Source: Holothuria scabra
Lineage: Eukaryota; Echinodermata; Holothuroidea; Aspidochirotida; Holothuriidae
Assembly (NCBI GenBank): GCA_037179385.1
Contig: CM074195.1
Location: forward strand, 25,442,087 to 25,506,086
Length of the DNA stretch: 64,000 nucleotides
Reading direction: 5' to 3'
The notes beneath the pieces are model-generated. The model had not been told where the DNA came from. It made no database searches and saw nothing but the letters and a program-made list of their open reading frames with translations. Positions 23,194 to 35,400 of the stretch are shown here, in pieces. The translations under genes were made by a program, and so were the position numbers. Positions within the stretch are counted from its first letter, which is position 1. Every line of letters starts with the position of its first letter.

Positions 23194-23721
23194 GAACTTA
23201 ACAATCTACATTTCTTTCACTGGGAATACACAGGCACTACTTTCTCCACCCTTCTCTCTTCTGAAGAGGTTGGACTTAACCAAAGTCTGTCTGAGTGTCT
23301 CATTTTCCTTTCGATCACTCTTATTCTGTGGTCACACTTCCTTAGGACTTGCCTAGTTTATTTTGCCATGTTGCTCCCAGGGGCGGCGTCAACAAACATG
23401 ACTGTTTCATCTTCGGTTGTACCAAGTTTTTTCTTCATTTTTCCCCTCCCTCTTTCTTCTATTCCAATTCTTTGGCTTGTACATTTATTCTCTTCCCTAT
23501 TTTTCTTTCTTAACCGTCTCAGTATCAGTGTATTTCATCCTTGCCCTTAAATACACTTACTTTCATAAACTACTACTTCCACTCCTTTGCATTCTATCAA
23601 GGTGAAATTGTAGGTGACTTTTCTCCTTCCTCTCTTCCCACATCGTTCAGTCATTTCTCATAATCCTAACCATATCCGCCACCAATACTTTTTTTCCGTT
23701 TCAAGTGCTGAGTTCCAAAGT

Positions 23722-24616
23722 ACACTATGAGAAAATTGGGCAAAAATGTTGACCAGCTGCTGACCAGCACTGGGTACAAATGTGCCTAACCAACTGTTGC
23801 TTAAAAATTGACCAATCTCGGTTCAGTAATTGCTTTACCAACTTTTGAGCATTTACTTTACCCAACATGAAGTAGTATGAAAATTACCCAACTGACCAGT
23901 TGGGCAAAATGTTACCAGTTATTGCTTAGATTTTCGATTAACTTGATGATTGGATAAAGTACGGCGATTGGATAAAGTACTACCACTGAAATATTTCTGA
24001 AAAGTGACTTTCTACAAGTTTTAAAAGCTGCTGTATTGGTAACGCTAGCCACTTTCAAAAAAAGGATTGTAATTGGAAGTTAATGTATAGACGATTATTT
24101 TGGTTTGGCTATTATGTATAAATTCTGTAGCACTTGTTTGTTGTTATTAACGATAGATAATTCAATTTTCTTCTTCTTTATGTTGTATTGTACAATGAAA
24201 AACGCCATTATTGGCAAAAAATCTCCATTGCCAGCTTCAATTTATCTCAACTATACCTGCTTTTAGTGATTTACAGAAATTTTCTTTGAGAAATTTGAAA
24301 TACTCCATTCGGATGAAAGGTGAACCGGTGTATAAACCTACTGTTCCAACAGAATTTCACAGCATTTTAAACTTATTTTTCTCTAATTGTCTTAAAAAAG
24401 CAATTCCCACAGTAAACATGAACGTTCTGCAAAATATTTACTGTGAAATAAATGTAAAAGATAAAAACTTTATTTAAAGAATTAGGGGGACGTTTTACCA
24501 TTTTGGGGTAAAGATATTCACATAATAATTGAGCCAAGTGTTGGCCAATAGATTTCTCGAATCTTTTGCTCAATGTTAAGAAAACTTTAACCAACCTTTA
24601 CATATTTAAGAGTGTA
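23722..24616. repeat. MITE-like element (TACACTCTTAAA family)
   Basis: About 0.9 kb with ends TACACTATGAGAAAATTGGG and TTTAAGAGTGTA and repeated ACCCAAC/GTTGGG-type blocks. Paralogue at about 44140-45820 in unit 2, where a second element has inserted. The 252-bp MITE at 46103-46354 has related ends. Confidence 0.4.
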
Positions 24617-24686
24617 TTAACCGTGTAGAGCTAATCTCGTTTCTGTAATACGAGTGTATGATCTGTTTTCTGTATTTTATTGGTAG

Positions 24687-24952
24687 ATATAGTACCTATC
24701 CATACACAGATCTCATATAGGTACCCTCCCATCCTCATGACGGTTGGAGTAGTCAATGGTTACCTTAATGGAGGGTTGTATATCATTGGCAATCTGCTGG
24801 ATGCTTTGCATCGTGGCACACTCAATCGTATCACTCTGGTTAGGATCTGCGGTCAAAACACCACCACATTACAGCCATATATATCCTTCTACAGTTGCAC
24901 TCTTTTTATTATAACTGTATTTGTAGCAGACTGCATTGTGTGCGAACAGTAA
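24687..24952 (+). CDS. Open frame shared by both units
   Basis: A polypyrimidine-AG (ttttattggtag) ends at 24686 and a frame is open to a stop at 24950-24952, about 88 codons, including GGLYIIGNLLDALHRGTL and ending in a hydrophobic stretch. The unit 2 counterpart at 45895 keeps the same frame; the two indels between the copies are 6 and 3 bp, as expected for coding sequence. Frame preservation is seen directly. Whether it belongs to the receptor transcript, to another gene or to an old transposon is unknown. Confidence 0.3.
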
Positions 24953-25082
24953 AAGGTCCAAACTTGGGTCTGACATTGATCAGATCTGAGTACCGTAACA
25001 TTTCGCTGAATTCCTCGTGGACAATATAATGCTTTGCATTTTCTTATAATGCTTTGCATTTTCTCTCTAAAACCTTTAGCTA

Positions 25083-25165
25083 GTGGACCGCAAATAGAAA
25101 AAGGTCGTGGCCGGCTCGACTTGAACCAATAGGTTGGAAACTGGGCCGTAAAACTCTATCTATCT
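25083..25165 (-). repeat. SINE-like repeat
   Basis: GGCTCGACTTGAACCAATAG and GGTTGGAAACTGGGCCG on the plus strand; paralogous to 46505-46590. Confidence 0.5.
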
Positions 25166-25489
25166 CTAAAACCTTTAGTGTTTAAATCACTCTTGCGTTT
25201 GGAATGAAAAAGTGAAAAAAGGAGTCATGTTTACTCTTTTAAAGTGAACATCCAGTCTTCATTTTAAATCCGTCTCTTATTTCACTCTTTTTGATTTAGA
25301 GAGCATGTTACATTCACGATTGATAACCATATTATTTTTTTCAAAATGGAGTTAAAAGTTGTACTTCCATTCACTCACAATTTTCACACTGGCACTCAGT
25401 GTTCACATTTTTTTAGTACATAGCTGTAAAATGTTTCTACATATTATTGCTATTTTAATTTATGAATTTTGTTAACTAAGCGTCACAAG

Positions 25490-25508
25490 CACACACACAC
25501 ACACACAC
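25490..25508. repeat. (CA)n microsatellite
   Basis: Pure CA repeats, followed by diverged ACACA-rich DNA to about 25550. The unit 2 counterpart near 46915 has lost most repeats. Confidence 0.9.
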
Positions 25509-26307
25509 CCTGCACATTCAAACACACAAGTACACACCAACACATAAGCAATTCAACGGGACTCAGTGGGCATCAGTCGCACCAATGTAATTACTTTAGG
25601 ATCCTCAGTGAAGGCAGGTCTATTGACTTCTATATCCGCATCTTCTTAATCTTCATGATCTGGAACTGTAGTAACGATCAAAATATGATTAATTTATATT
25701 TTTAGCACACATTCGTCAGGAAAAACATAAAAGAAGAAACAAACCCGGGCAGGTTTTCCTTAAAGGCTCTCGCCTCAAACAATTCCAATTTTCGTAACCT
25801 TCTAACTTAAGCCCCTCTCACAACTGTCTAAAATACATCCTCATCCAGACACACTTTCTTTACTTTCTTGCTTCACGGTGAGTATATAAGACCCCAATGT
25901 GTCAAATAATTCTCATTACAGTACAACCTGAGTAATATGGAACTCGGTGCTCTGCATTTTTATCTCATCGCTCCGTGAGGAGGATGAGATAGTCACTTTG
26001 CCTATGGGCTACATATGGCAATGCCAGCTTAAATCGCAATGGTCACCATGGTAACGGTAAATTTTCCCGATTTAGTCTCAAGGTCTAACCCATGGTGAGG
26101 TACTCCAGGGTGACTGAAGGTCCAGGGCTGAGCCAGGGGTCAAAACCTGTCCGTGTGTGTGTGTGTGTGTGTGTCTGTTGGTGGGTGAGTGTGTGTGCGT
26201 GTCTGTGTGTGTGTCCAATTTTGTTTTCCTGATATCTTGTAAACGGCTTGGCCGATTCTCTTCAAACTTGGTAGGATGGTACCTTAGGTGGAACAATTGC
26301 ATTTTAA

Positions 26308-26669
26308 AGCGGCTCATTGAGTTGGTTCATGAAATTCAACAATTTTTTCCAAACCTGTTAAGTTTTCTTCACATAGTAGCAATGACAAATGGTCAAACTT
26401 GGACAATCCCCATACCCTACATACAAATAACTGTTTTATGAGTGAGTAATTAACGGTTCGAGACCGTTTTCAAAAATTTGTGACAAGACATTTTTGCAAA
26501 TTATGTACAAAACTGTTACAAGACAGGGCACTAGAAAATTCAAAGTTTAATGTTATTTGCGACTTTTGGACTTGAAAATTGACTTGTTATGCTAACGTAA
26601 AGCATTGTTATGTGGTAGTGACCCTTTGAGACTCTCGTTAAGTTATCCGTATCAACTCAATGAGCCTCT
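26308..26669 (+). repeat. TTAA-flanked MITE, 362 bp
   Basis: Starts AGCGGCTCATTGAGTTG and ends CAACTCAATGAGCCTCT, each immediately flanked by TTAA (26304-26307 and 26670-26673). TTAA duplications are typical of piggyBac and Kolobok-type elements. Other members are at 29211-29567, 18690-18902 and 40837-41165. Confidence 0.8.
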
Positions 26670-26783
26670 TTAATACACAACCGGAAGTGAAGGTCCAAAA
26701 CGAAATGTCCTCCTGACACAAAACTTCACACATATGATGATTGCATCTAGACCTACCGAAATATTTGGTTGCCATAGCAACAG

Positions 26784-27122
26784 AGGTCAAAGGTCAAGTA
26801 GTAGAGTGAAACAAAAAATTTTCAAGTGATAATTTGTTCGTAAAACAACATTTTTGTCTTTTAAACTCCTCCTAGTGGGCTGGACCGATTCTTTTCAAAA
26901 TTGGTAGGTAAGTACCCCAGGGACGGAACTTATGTCCCCCAGACCCTCGGAAGTAAAGGTCAAAGTACAGAGGTCAAAGGTCACATTTTGCAAAAGACCA
27001 CTTTTTTACTATTTTGTACTAAAATTTCAAAAGAAAACATTCATTTTACATGAAACTTTCCAATAGGGTAGACTAGTTCTACCAAAATATGTAGTTTCCA
27101 TGGCAACCAAGGTCAAAGGTCA
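26784..27122 (+). repeat. Degenerate array with three DR1 motifs
   Basis: AGGTCAAAGGTCA occurs exactly at 26784-26796, 26971-26983 and 27110-27122 within repeating context (ACCRAAATAT, TTGCCATRGCAACC). The spacings are 187 and 139 bp. The arrangement resembles the 9580-10620 satellite, which carries diverged forms of the same motif. Confidence 0.7.
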
Positions 27123-27779
27123 CGTGACAGGGGGTTAAATACTTTTTTTTTTGTCTTTACTATAACTCTTAACGGAAACATCCCACAAATCTGAAAGTTT
27201 AAGTGTAATAGCCTAGGCATGAACAGTTTTACCGATATGTGTGGTTGTCATGGCAACCAAGGACATAGTTCACATTACAGATGGTCAAAGGTTAATGCTT
27301 TGTAACTAGCCTATTTTTCATCAATTAATATAAATAAGCTAGACTGAGCCTCAGGATTAGTCTAGTACTTCGTAGTGGCAGTCTCGTCTTTACAACTCAA
27401 ATTCTTATTTCACTAGCTTGTATGCTGCAGAGAGATTTTTAAGTTCCTTCTTGCACTTCACTTTGATAGCCCTTATATCTAGTGTTCCCATATGGTCTTT
27501 GCAGACTTTTGTTTTCGCTCCAAAGTTGCTGTAATTGTTAGGCCTAGTAGTATGAAAGTTAAAGTCTAACCTAGGGCTAGACTTGAAATCTGAAGCTGGT
27601 TAACGGTATGTAGGCTAGGTCTGGGGCTTCGGCATGGCTAGACCTACGCCATTCATAGGCTTGAGTTATAACCCAAGATATAAACTGTGGGTGACTAACA
27701 TTAGGTTAGGCATAGGGCCTACCTATTTTACATATTAGTGCCCTTAAAACTTGTTGGTTCTGAAGCATCGCCAAAAAAA

Positions 27780-28060
27780 CGTGAAAATTTCCTTGCCACG
27801 GGTTAGCGTTCGCCACAGGCCAGCACGCAGAAAAGGTTTGTGCGTCGGCCGGAAATCTTCTAACGCCACGCGTTCAACATGGCGCACACGCCCAGTTAAT
27901 TCTTAATTGAGAAACACTTGATGTGCGTATCAGCTCGACACACATGAAGTTTGCCGTCGCGTCAAAGTGGAGAATACGCCCAGCTAGCTCGTGAATAATA
28001 ACAATGACGCACTTGTCTAAAGCGTCCCCGAAAGCGTCTTAATTTTATAATCGTTGCGTC
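27780..28060. other. CpG-rich segment
   Basis: Noticeably richer in CpG than its surroundings, with CAACATGGCGCACACG, a YY1-like string, near 27877. It could be a relic promoter carried by the inserted segment. No transcript is supported. Confidence 0.25.
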
Positions 28061-28227
28061 CATATCCATATCAGTTTAGTGAGCCATCCCTTCCGATCAT
28101 GTTAACTTCTAACTTACAAATTTACTGAAGGATCTGTGCTTTCCTGTACGTATCCGATACTTTTTACAGTTCTATAACCAACTTGCGCACATGTTAGGGA
28201 TGAGATATGCAACTCCGTGGATTACCT

Positions 28228-28705
28228 CTTGTTTTAACTTGCTTTCAATCAAAGAGCGGTGCCAATTGAGAAATTCTGTGGATTACTACAAAAATTGTAG
28301 TTTGGGGTGAGAGGATTAAGCCTTTAATACACACTTACTTTGAGTTATCGAACATTTTAAAAGAAGTCTTTACATTCTTTTAAATGAATACCTTTAATGT
28401 CGCACTCAAGTCAACTACACTTCTTTCTTTTCTAAAAGCAATTTTTGGAAGTCATATCTTCCCAATACAACCAGAAAACAATGTCTACATTTCTTAAACG
28501 TTTTAGATTAAAGCTTACTATGTACAGACCAGATCTTGCAGATTAATGCATGTACTACAAAATGCCTACATAATGTCTTGAAGGCGCGTTTTCTTAGAAT
28601 GTTCAGGGCTTTGATCATAATTGCTAGTATATTTAAATAACGTACCTTCAATTTATTATAATGTTGAAACTTTTAGTCATCTGTTCACTGTATAGACTAC
28701 GGTTT
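28228..28705. other. Unit 1 non-coding, contains an empty hAT site
   Basis: Opens with a CAATCAAAGAGC repeat (28228-28330). The sequence CATTCTTT at 28373-28380 is the unoccupied counterpart of the hAT-like insertion at 47458-49413 in unit 2. Confidence 0.7.
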
Positions 28706-28939
28706 TTAAATTTCGTCGGTAACCCTTGACACACATTTTGCCGGATAAAAGGGTAGACCGCGGTACACGTTACAAGCAGTGATCGACTTATGTTTTGTAC
28801 AGTACGGCTCGTTAATCAAACTAGTCTCATAATGTTTAGGTGTCACGTACCAGAAATTCACTTGGGGCTCATCGTCAGCCCTATACCAAATTGGTAGTGA
28901 ATAACCACAGGCGAGATTTTTCTTCCCCCAAGTTTTCAT
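28706..28939 (-). CDS. Conserved 77-residue frame (unit 1 copy)
   Basis: ATG at 28939, stop at 28706-28708, 77 residues. The unit 2 copy at 49746-49979 has the same length, the same stop position and no indels despite many base changes. The shared core includes WGxKNLACGYS, DDEPQVxFW, VTPKHYETSLINEPYCTKHK and CVSRVTDE. An in-frame stop lies just upstream of the ATG here. In unit 2 the same spot reads as an acceptor (ACTTTCTCAG). There are four Cys and no signal peptide or membrane segment. Function unknown; it may be an exon of a larger minus-strand gene. Confidence 0.4.
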   Translation of the reverse strand: MKTWGKKNLACGYSLPIWYRADDEPQVNFWYVTPKHYETSLINEPYCTKHKSITACNVYRGLPFYPAKCVSRVTDEI

Positions 28940-29056
28940 CCCGAGAGAGAGTTAGTTGGTAGGGGCGAATTGATCGCTTACAATCCTCAGTGCTCCATGG
29001 AACTGTGAATTTACCTCCATACTTTTTCACATCCTCTTACCACATAGGCTACTTTC
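28940..29056. other. Left flank of hAT-like element A
   Basis: Aligns with 49980-50082 in unit 2 up to the duplicated CTACTTTC. Confidence 0.7.
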
Positions 29057-32000
29057 CAGTGGCGTAGCTAGGATTTTTTTCCAGAGGGGGCAAAGGCATG
29101 AAATTTTCCCAAAACTTTTCCCGGTCAATGTGTATGATTTCATATAAAATATGCAAATTACAAGTATAACAACATTACCATGTCATTATGTAATATTACC
29201 TGTGTTTTAAAGAGGCTCATTGAGTTGATATCAATAACTTTATGAGAGTCTCAAAGGGTCACTACCGTCACATAACAATGCTTATAGTTAGCACAACAAG
29301 TCAAGTTTCAAATCCAGAAGTCACAAAAAACGAATTGAATTTTCTAGTGTCCTGAGTTGGAACGGTGATGTACATGATTTGAAAAAGTGTCTGGTCACAA
29401 ATTTTTGAAAAACAACTTGAACCATTAAGTACTCACTCATAAAACAGTTACTTGTATGTAGGGTATGGGGATTGTCTAAGATAGACCATTTGTCATTGGT
29501 ATGTGAAGAAAACGCCACAGGTTTGGAAAAATGTGTTGAATTTCATGAACCAACTCAATGAGCCGCTTTAGTCTTAAAGACGGTAGCCTATAACATGGAG
29601 CAACTGGAAAAAACAACTCTTAGGCCATATATTTATTTTGGTCATCAATATCTGGTTTATTTGTATGTACCACGAAGTGGCTGCGCAGGGTTTCTCAGTA
29701 GGAGGGGCATGCAGTTTGTTGAGTGATCGCCAGCCTGTGCGAGGGGTCTAAGGGGAGGGGGAACCTCTCTCCTTTGAAATTTTTTGGAGTTTTTGAAGAG
29801 CCTAGGTGCAAAATGGTGCAAGATTTTCGACTTTGACAGGAACAGTGTTAAAAGTTGAATTGTGGTGGTTCATGGGGATACAACTGAAACTTTTGTGTCT
29901 TTACTTGAATTCTTATGTCACTACGCTACCTTACGAAGTAAAACTTGTCATTAAATTTGCATACTTTAAGGAGTCAAAATAAAAGAGCATCGATCGGTAT
30001 AGGCGAAAGGGAACATTTTAGTTTGCGGTTTTCCTTGGCCACAAAACGTTATTCTGTCACAAAGATTATCTAAGCGGAGAGCCACCATCGGTTGGCGAGG
30101 AGCGTAGAGAACATTTCGGAAAGTGAGACCCGTCAGATGGCCGCAAATAGCATTTTCCAGACTTATACGAAGAATCTAACGAGTCGTTATCTTCTTTTGT
30201 CATTTGCAATAAAATGTTCACTTCAAAATATGTTCGCAGACAGCAGAGTGATCAGAGAGTTAAGAGATTTTTTGACCCCCAAAATGTAATTTTACCCAAG
30301 ACTGATCGAGGCGCCACCATTAGTTGCGGTGGAGCGTAGAGAAAATTTCGAAAAATTAGACCCTCAGGTGGCCAAAAATTGCGTATTTATGCTTGTAGAG
30401 AGAATCTAAACATACAGTGTTTATTTTAGCCTTTTGTTTGCAATATGAAGAAAAATCAGAAACATGCTAAGTGATCAGAATATTACCACAAAAATGTGCT
30501 ATCACTGTTAGGCCTATACGTAAGGGTCTTGATTCTTTCGGGGAAACTAGGGCCTATACGACGAATTGAAAATATGCTAATGCCTCTCTATTGTGACTCT
30601 TGGCTAAACTGGAAACTGGAAAAAAGGCCGTGGTCGGCTCGACTTAAACCAATAACTGGGCCACAAATCTCTATCTAACTACCAACTAACTTGGTTAAAT
30701 TAAAGATCCGCTGAATCGATGAAATTGTCTGTGACTGATCGAATTCCCATCTGTTAATGATTTTACCCCTGACATCTCTTGGGTGATAAATGGCAAGCTA
30801 CTTTTCACCGCACCTGAACACCCTCCACTCCCCTATCCCCGTCTTGTACGTCGACGTTTCTGCCAGCCAAGGAAGAAGTCTGTGGGATGGGCCCTCCCTC
30901 ATAAAAATTATTAAAAATGTAGGAGTTCTTATGCCATCGGTGCCACCCTTGGGATACAGAGGCTACCTTTTAAGGGAAAAATTTGAATTTGACAGAATTT
31001 GCCTATTTGCAGGAATTTAAAAAAATTGGCATCACTGAGGGGTCTTGCAAAGACAATCCTTCCCCTTTGAAAATTTTTGAAAAATTGGGTGTCCTTACAT
31101 GCAATCTGGTGCCACATATGCCATCTTTTGAAGTAAAATCTGGGTTACTTAAAGTGTACAACGCAGAGATTGTGTTTAAGGTGATCATATTTAATCGAAG
31201 CCTACAGCTTCGATTATTGGATTTGCTCAGTTTGTTAAATGAACTCGTGCCTTCGTTCTTGGCCCTCCGTATGAATATCTTCAGTGTGATGCCTCTCTCT
31301 TTACACACGAGCAATGCTATCGTTATACAGCATTTCATCTGCCGCGCAGTTATTTTGACTTTTTCACGAAGTGGAAATTTCGAGTACTTCCCCGATTCAC
31401 CGACTTGACGGTGTTCCAATAGAATAATCAGCCTATTTGAAGTCTTCTTTTCGAAGGACGATAAGTAGTTACGCAGATCTATTGACTTTCTTTAAATACT
31501 TGATTTGATCACTCATAAAATAGTCCCAGACTTGAACGCCGCTACGCAGACTAACGCTAGACGTTACTCCACGACCACACCATAGAAAATCCCCACTTGT
31601 TTAACACGCTTGTCAACCGCTAAAAGTCCGTTGACAACGTCTCAGCTTAATCTGCGAATGTGCACATGCCCGAATCTGAGGTATAAACATTTTAGAGCAT
31701 CTCTTGCCTGCGTAAAAGGTACGTTCCTGACATAGCAGTTTAAGTTGCGTTGGCGGCAGAACATTTTTCTCTGAGATGGTGAGGATGGTAGGCCGTTGCT
31801 CATTTTTGTACAGCACTTATAATAGGCTATTTATTCGATCGAGGCTTGGAATCAAGTGGCGCAATACTGGACTTTTTCGTTCCGTTTCATACCATTTTCA
31901 GTGGCTTCGATCAATTCTTGCCTGCAAGTACAAACCGTCTAGTCTTAAGTTTGGGTTTACAACCTTTCGCTGTAGTGATGATCAGCTGTTTGTTTAAGAA

Positions 32001-32155
32001 ATGTCTCACAATTTCTCATTCTAACAAAAATTTTGAGATACGGGAAAAGGGCATATCATTTCATCAAATTTCCCCAATTTCCTCAAATTCCCCCAAATTA
32101 TTTTCCGGAAGGAGGGGCAACTTGCCCCCCCCCTCCCCCAGTAGCTACGCCACTG
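29057..32155. mobile_element. hAT-like non-autonomous element A, 3.1 kb
   Basis: Ends CAGTGGCGTAGCTAGGATTT and GTAGCTACGCCACTG are inverted repeats. The 8-bp CTACTTTC is present on both sides (29049-29056 and 32156-32163), and unit 2 has a single CTACTTTC with continuous flanks (50083-50090), which proves insertion. No transposase frame is visible. It carries a nested TTAA MITE (29211-29567), two hairpin-repeat monomers (about 30060-30420), a SINE-like copy (30605-30695) and extra unassigned DNA to 32000. Elements B and C share its ends and middle. The 8-bp duplication and CA-G termini fit the hAT superfamily. Confidence 0.85.
29211..29567 (-). repeat. TTAA MITE nested in element A
   Basis: AGAGGCTCATTGAGTTG to CAACTCAATGAGCCGCT, flanked by TTAA at the left (29207-29210) and TTAG at the right (29568-29571). 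Elements B (near 33830) and C (near 49250) lack it and show a single TTAAT-type site. Confidence 0.8.
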
Positions 32156-32406
32156 CTACTTTCCCAGATTGTTTCCGATCGATCAAAAAAAATCCAAAAC
32201 TTTCAATCTGTTTGAAGTATTTCTTTCGGCCTCTGAAACGAATTAACATTGAATTATGGAAGAGCACAGCATTCACGAGGGCCAGGAGGGGGATATTTCT
32301 GCCTTCCCATTCATTTGTCATGTTTAATGTTTAAATCTGGAAACTTTATCGAATGAGCAGGGATCAGGTGTCCCATTTAATTTGCCTTTTTAGGGAATTA
32401 AAAATA
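32156..32406. other. Unit 1 sequence between two insertions
   Basis: Aligns with 50083-50330 of unit 2. No conserved open frame beyond chance. Confidence 0.6.
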
Positions 32407-35400
32407 CAGGAGCGTAGCCAGGATTTTCTTGTGGAGGGGAAAAGTCAACTCATCGTCCCAAATCTTAACCGACATGTCTATCTAAAAGGAGCGCTACCAT
32501 CAGTTGGCGCGGAGCGTACAAGAAAATCAGATGGCCGGAAACGGCACTTCTCGAGTGTTTTATGCTGCAGGTACCCAGCCTGGAAATATGGATCTGATTT
32601 CTGCACTTTCTCAATTAATACAAAAAAAATCAATCTATGAAAAATGTTAATATATGGTTCTAAGCGGAGCTCCACCTTCGATTGGCGCGGAGCGTACCAG
32701 GAAATTGTTGGCTTTACAAACTCCTCAGATGGCCGGAAACGGCACTTCCCGAGTGTTCTAAGCAAGAATATATTCAGCCCCACTTCGAAATTCTCCCGGA
32801 TTCTAAATCGGAGCACTTGACACATATTGAGGGGCTGAACATACCTTTAGCTCCCACTTTTTCATTTTTCATCGCCGCCACTGGGGTTCGGCACTTTCTT
32901 GAGGGCGCGAAGCGCCCAAACGAGGAGCCGAGCGACCGAACGGAGAGAGGGTGTGGTTCTCCTCCTCCTACTCCAAGGAGTTTTGCAATTTTACATTGGT
33001 GGATTGGATCTGGTGAACACCTAAACTGGAAATTTTGGACATTTTCAATTTTGTATCAATGTTTTCCTTATTCCCTCGAGAGTTAGTGTGTGGCTGTATG
33101 AGGGTTACTGTACGAGTCAACGGGGCCCTAGGGAATTGTGTTGCACTGAAACAAAACCGCTACTCATAAGGCTTAAATTGGCTAAAGCAGCGGAATTGAC
33201 ATTTTGCCCTTAAAAAAACGCCAAAACTCCATTTAAATAAAAAAAAAAATAAAAAAAATAATAAAAAAAGGTCTGGGCGGGAGTTAGTGCGAACCCCCTG
33301 GTTACGGCCTGTCCCCTCCCCTTTTGGATTTTTTTGCTGTCACGAAGAGCTTAGATGCAATGTGGTGCTATATGTTTTCTCTTTATACTAGATTCCAGTG
33401 TTCTCCATAGGGTGTTTTAGAGGGGCGACACGCCCTCCTAGTGAAATTGGCAGCCCCTCAAAAATGGTTGCCACCCTCCAAAAAATGCAGCTTCCATTTT
33501 TAGTTCATTGCTTCATTACACATATACAAGTCATAAAGTATGAAGGAAAACTTTCTCTTCCCTCCAGGCTTGGCGCCAGGATTTTCCCGACGAAGGGCCA
33601 CTCTCCGAACGGGGAGGGGTAGGGTGGGTAGCGACCACAAACCCCGACAGCCAAGGTGCCGTCGATGCGTTGGTGAGGGCAGTGGCGTAGCTAGGATTTT
33701 TTCCAGGGGGCAAAGGTATGAAATTTCCCCAAAATTTTTCCAGGTCAATATGTATGTATTTCATATAAAAAATGCAAATTTACAAGTATAACAACATTAC
33801 CATGTCATTATGTATTATTACCTGCATTTTTAATCTTAAAGTATAACATAGAGAATTTGGAAATAACAGCTCTTAGTATATTATTTTGGTCAACAATATC
33901 TGGTTTATTTGTATGTACTGACGCAGTAGCGTACCCAGGATTTCTCTGAAGGGGGGCATGCCGTATGGTCTAAGGGTCCGGGGAGTGGTGTCCGGAAATT
34001 TTTTGACGTTTTCAAGGAGCCTAGATGCAAAATGGTGCAAGACAGGAACAGTGTAAAAAGTTGAATCGTGGTGGTTCATGAGGATAAAACTGAAACTTTT
34101 GTGTCTTTACTTGCATTCTTATGCCATTTGTGGTACCTTACGAAGTTAAACTTGTCATTAAGTTTGCCTAAGCTGAGCGCCACCATTGGTTGGCGCGGAG
34201 CGTAGAGAAAATTTTCGAAAAATCAGGCCCCTCAGATTGCCGGAAATAGCATTTTCCAGACTTATACGAAGGATCTACCCAGTCACTACCTTCTCTTGTC
34301 GTTTGCAAATAAAATCCTTCCTTCAAAATACGTTCGCAAACTGCAAAGTGATCAGAGAGTTAAGGGGTAATCTGACCCAAAAATGTAATTTTGCCCAAAA
34401 GACTGAGCAAAACGCCACAATTGGTTGGCGCGGAGGATAAAAAAAATCGAAAAACAGACCCCTCAGATGGTCAAAAATAGCGTATTCATGCTTGTAAAGA
34501 GAATCTAAACATGTAGTCTTTATTTTTATCGATGCCACCAGTGGAAAACAGAGTCTACCTTTTAAAGTAAAAATTGGAATTTGACAGAATTTGTCTATTT
34601 GTAGGAATTAAAATATTGGCATCACTGAGGGACGTACTTGCAGAGACAATCCTCCTTTGAAAATTTTTGAAAAATTGGGTGTCCTTATATGCAACCTGGT
34701 TCCACATATGCTACCTTTTGAAGCAAAATCTGTGTTACTTATTTTTAAGAACAAAGAAAAAGTGGCATCTGTGAGGGGGCATGGCCCAATGATCCCCCTT
34801 CGTACGCCACTAAAAGGAGGTCTAATAGTGGTTCGATCACACAGGATATCCTGTTAGAACAGCAGTCTGTTAAGTGAAGAAGGCTACAAGGTACTCATAG
34901 ACCCGTTTATTGCTACACCCCAAGTGAGCAGAAAGCTTTTTTCCCGAACCAGCCTGTAAGCCTCCAAGGATTAGGCTAAGTAACAAAATCTAAGTATGCC
35001 AATGTATCCTGTTCATTCTAATTTCTAGACTAACTTTAAGTTAATCGTTGGCCATGGATTGCTTCAGTCCCATCCATCGTTATGTACACAGAGTAAAATC
35101 GGTATAGCTACTACTAGCTTGCGGGACAATATAATGAACTCGGGGTGGGGAGGGGGGTCTACTTTAGTGACTTGTCAGTTTTCACATCCTTTTATTGAAT
35201 TCCCAAAGTGTGCAACGCAGAGACTGTGTGCAAGGGGATAAGTTCGGGTACAGCCTTTCAGTGTTAGTTGTACTATACCAGCTGTTGTTAATTCCTGAAT
35301 AACAGCTTCATGTGCACTGAAATGAACTGATCATAAAAACCGCGCGTATACAAGAGAACATTCAATCTGCTACGCGGCGAGGACATTTCTGTGGAACGCG

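Larger units (their letters stand above)
25961..28228. mobile_element. 2.3-kb insertion specific to unit 1
   Basis: Unit 2 is continuous across this point (47280-47290), so 25961-28228 is extra in unit 1. It holds a GT microsatellite (about 26150-26215), a TTAA-flanked MITE (26308-26669), a degenerate array with DR1 motifs (26750-27300), and a CpG-rich end. Its own termini and target duplication could not be fixed, so it may be more than one event. Confidence 0.5.

Noticed and set aside
23110..23550. 146-residue hydrophobic plus-strand frame
   Set aside because: The unit 2 counterpart shifts frame, and the minus strand carries a Penelope-like reading, so the plus frame is a shadow.
30092..30289. 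65-residue frame resembling one at 48587-48784 on the other strand
   Set aside because: Both are the same transposon-borne repeat monomer; similarity reflects shared repeat ancestry, and element B breaks the frame.
31003..31419. About 140-residue frames on both strands
   Set aside because: They lie inside hAT-like element A, overlap each other fully, and match non-coding repeat in B and in 41520-41760.
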